Notes under the pieces: model-generated
Seen by the model: the letters and a program-made list of their open reading frames with translations, nothing else
What the model was told of the DNA's origin: nothing
Database searches by the model: none
Shown: one piece after another, positions 30,603-32,682 of the stretch
How positions within the stretch are numbered: position 1 is the first letter of the stretch
Layout: each line of letters starts with the position of its first letter
Program-made: the position numbers and the translations under genes
Assembly: GCA_030593145.1 (NCBI GenBank)
Contig: JAUVHU010000024.1
Location: forward strand, 1 to 32,682
Direction: 5' to 3'
Length of the DNA: 32,682 bases
Origin: Desulfobacteraceae bacterium
GTDB taxonomy: Bacteria > Desulfobacterota > Desulfobacteria > Desulfobacterales > ETH-SRB1

Positions 30603-32666
30603 TCACTTTGATCGAACTTGAGCCATGGTTCCAATTCTCTGAATCAGATCAACGATCACTTCCTTCTTCACAAGTTCATCGTTCGGCATATCGAAAATCT
30701 CAAGACGCTCTCCATCCAAGCCTACTGCCTGAAGCACAGCCTTTGCATGCGTTGCGCGCTGTTTGGTTTTTTCCCTTGCTTCTGGAAAAGGATCGACATC
30801 AGAAGGGCACCCGGCAAGAAACACGCCGTCAGCTCCATACTGAAAAGCCTTCAAAATATCAGATGTGTCAATTCTTCTTAGCCCAAAGACCATCACAGGT
30901 ATAATATTGGGGTAATCTCGCCCAAGGTCTCGCACATCACTGGAAGAGAAATTTCCATGCAGATCGAAAAAACCTACGATCAAAGGCCCTGGATGCTGAG
31001 ATTTGGCTATAGCATCTTCTATGTCCTGGGCAATCTTACCACGGGTGTGGAGACTAATGTCGATGGCCTGCACCGGGCACTCAAGAGCGCACATCCCACA
31101 GGCCTGACATGTAAAAGGGTCGATAGCGATCTCTCCCATCTTGTTGGTGGTAGGTACGCCGAGCGGGCAGACCCTTACGCAGGTCAGGCAGGAGATACAT
31201 TTTTCCCTGTCGATGCGTGCCCCAAGATAACAATGAAGGCACCTGAGGGCTTCTTTGGTTGCCAGCTCCTCGGACAGGGTAGACGTCACCTCGCCAAAAC
31301 CCTCAATCCTCTGATCAGCCGGAACAAGGTTAAAGTTGCATCTCGGGAATTTCCTTGTTTTTTCAATCACAGCCGGCGCAAGTTTCGCTCTTTCGGGGGT
31401 CTCAGTCGAGTCTCCAGCGGGAAGGGGTTTCCCTTTCAAATAACAATCTATGGCAGCAGCAGCTCGTTTGCCTGTCGCGATCGCATCCGTAACTGTTCGT
31501 GGACCGTGAAATACATCTCCGCCCGCAAAAACACCCTCAATAGGAGTTTGCAGCGTTGTGGGGTCTGCTTCCAGCCCCCCCCTGTTTGTGACTGAAATTC
31601 CTTCCTTGTTTGCAAAGGCCAGGCCGGCGGCCTGGCCAATGGCTATAATTGCCGTGTCAGATTCTATCACCTTGAGCTGTGTTTCATCGTAGTGAGGACA
31701 AAAGGCGCCTTTTTCGTCAAAGAGGCAGCTGCAAAACTTAAACTCTATACCAGAGAACTTCCCGTTTTTTTCCAGGAACTTCTTCGGGCCAAAGCAATTC
31801 AAAATGGTGATACCCTCTTCACAGGCTTCCTCAATCTCAGAATCCGATGCAGGCATCTCCTCTTGTTTTTCAAGACAAACCATTGAAACATCTTGTGCCC
31901 CAACCCGTAGGGCTGTCCTGGCCACATCAATAGCAACGTTGCCCCCACCGATGACAATTACCCGTTTTCCCACAGTGACCGGCTTTCCAAGGGCAACATC
32001 TCGCAAAAACTCAACACCTTTGAGCGTACCCGGGAGGTCTTCACCTTCCACGTTTAACCCGCGGCTCAGATGAAGCCCTGTTGCCAAAAAGAATGCCTGA
32101 TATCCCTCAGATCTCAAGCCATCAAGGGTGACATCCTCACCAAAGACAGCGCCGGTTTTCAACTCGACCCCTAAGTCCTCAATAGCTTTTATCTCAGATG
32201 CGAGAACATCCTTGGGGAGCCTGTACGCAGGGATTCCTACGGCCATCATGCCTCCACCGACAGGAAATTTTTCGAATATTGTAACGCTATGACCGAGCAG
32301 AGCGATATCGTGAGCTGCCGCGAGCCCTGCCGGGCCTGAACCAATAACTGCAACCTTGTAACCGCTCAAAGCTTTTTTTGGTGTTTGTTTTACAGTTTCT
32401 TTCCATGTTCCATCAGCCGCAAACCGCTTCAGGGCCGCAATAGCGATCGGTTCGTCAATATCGCCTCGCTTGCACGCTGTTTCACACTGATGTATACAGA
32501 TACGGCCACACACCTGGGGCAGGGGGTTTTGGTTTCGAATCGCATACAGCGCATCTTCAAACCTCCGTTCGGCTATAAGCTGTATATACTCCCGTACGTC
32601 AGTTGAAATAGGACAGGCCAATTTACACGGAGGGTATTCATTTGTGTTTGGTTTGCTTCCTGTCAT
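30603..32666 (-). CDS. FAD/NAD(P)/Fe-S oxidoreductase with C-terminal MvhD-like domain, copy 2
   Basis: The 687-residue paralogue of the protein at 24505-26574 has the same layout: C14, C18, C53, C57, C61, C65; FAD loop VIGSGPAGLAAAHD near 107-120; nucleotide loop VIGGGNVAIDVA near 238-249; C476/C479; 4Fe-4S motifs C490-C500 and C520-C530; and an MvhD-like domain at about 562-680 with the single C620. The segment after the nucleotide loop reads VCLEKQEEMPA instead of VYRRSRKEMPA, so the arginines that favour NADPH are missing and another donor (NADH or none) is likely. The ATG lies 16 bases from the right edge, so upstream operon genes or the promoter are not visible. Confidence 0.88.
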   Translation of the reverse strand: MTGSKPNTNEYPPCKLACPISTDVREYIQLIAERRFEDALYAIRNQNPLPQVCGRICIHQCETACKRGDIDEPIAIAALKRFAADGTWKETVKQTPKKALSGYKVAVIGSGPAGLAAAHDIALLGHSVTIFEKFPVGGGMMAVGIPAYRLPKDVLASEIKAIEDLGVELKTGAVFGEDVTLDGLRSEGYQAFFLATGLHLSRGLNVEGEDLPGTLKGVEFLRDVALGKPVTVGKRVIVIGGGNVAIDVARTALRVGAQDVSMVCLEKQEEMPASDSEIEEACEEGITILNCFGPKKFLEKNGKFSGIEFKFCSCLFDEKGAFCPHYDETQLKVIESDTAIIAIGQAAGLAFANKEGISVTNRGGLEADPTTLQTPIEGVFAGGDVFHGPRTVTDAIATGKRAAAAIDCYLKGKPLPAGDSTETPERAKLAPAVIEKTRKFPRCNFNLVPADQRIEGFGEVTSTLSEELATKEALRCLHCYLGARIDREKCISCLTCVRVCPLGVPTTNKMGEIAIDPFTCQACGMCALECPVQAIDISLHTRGKIAQDIEDAIAKSQHPGPLIVGFFDLHGNFSSSDVRDLGRDYPNIIPVMVFGLRRIDTSDILKAFQYGADGVFLAGCPSDVDPFPEAREKTKQRATHAKAVLQAVGLDGERLEIFDMPNDELVKKEVIVDLIQRIGTMAQVRSK

Positions 32667-32682
32667 ATCTTATTTTTTGCTC

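Noticed and set aside
22873-32666. An assembly artefact duplicating the MetF-MetV module
   Set aside because: The two copies differ throughout in protein and DNA sequence, spacing and cysteine content, so they are genuine paralogues.

Overview
This window looks like part of the chromosome of an anaerobic, autotrophy-capable member of the Desulfobacterota, most likely a sulfate reducer of the order Desulfobacterales. That placement is an inference. It rests on a complete methyl-branch and acetyl-CoA synthase part of the Wood-Ljungdahl pathway, a selenocysteine formate dehydrogenase, flavin/iron-sulfur electron-transfer proteins of the GltD/HdrA type, and a housekeeping gene order (psd-pssA-leuB-asd, greA-rpoZ) typical of the group. 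No rRNA or tRNA gene was recognised.

Positions 1-12,800 are mainly housekeeping genes, nearly all on the + strand: the tail of an unidentified gene, a PHP-domain phosphoesterase, a prepilin peptidase (the only - strand gene here), Lon protease, TsaB, phosphatidylserine decarboxylase, phosphatidylserine synthase, LeuB, Asd, GreA, RNA polymerase omega, a TtcA-like tRNA thiolase and FolE2. The spaces between them are crowded with small palindromic elements from at least four families and with short tandem arrays of 7-base units. The arrays and elements mostly begin or end within a few bases of a stop or start codon.

Positions 32,666-12,861 on the - strand form one long co-directional cluster. 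In transcription order it holds: an FAD/NAD(P)/Fe-S oxidoreductase with a C-terminal MvhD-like domain (copy 2), metV2, metF2, two stand-alone receiver proteins, a soluble histidine kinase with a degenerate receiver domain, a second oxidoreductase-metV1-metF1 module, then acsD, acsB, acsC, acsE, and a 1,368-residue fused NAD(P)H/Fe-S/formate dehydrogenase that contains selenocysteine. Together they can interconvert CO2 and formate, reduce methylene-THF to methyl-THF, pass the methyl group to the corrinoid protein and build or cleave acetyl-CoA. The CO dehydrogenase subunit (acsA), fhs and folD are not in the window.

The most interesting points are: two diverged oxidoreductase-MetV-MetF modules flanking a signalling cassette; MvhD-like domains that have lost their usual cluster cysteines; a UGA-decoded formate dehydrogenase with an E. 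coli-like SECIS loop; a receiver domain with Ser in place of the phospho-acceptor Asp; a pair of near-identical 161-bp elements in opposite orientation; and the diverse heptad arrays at gene borders.
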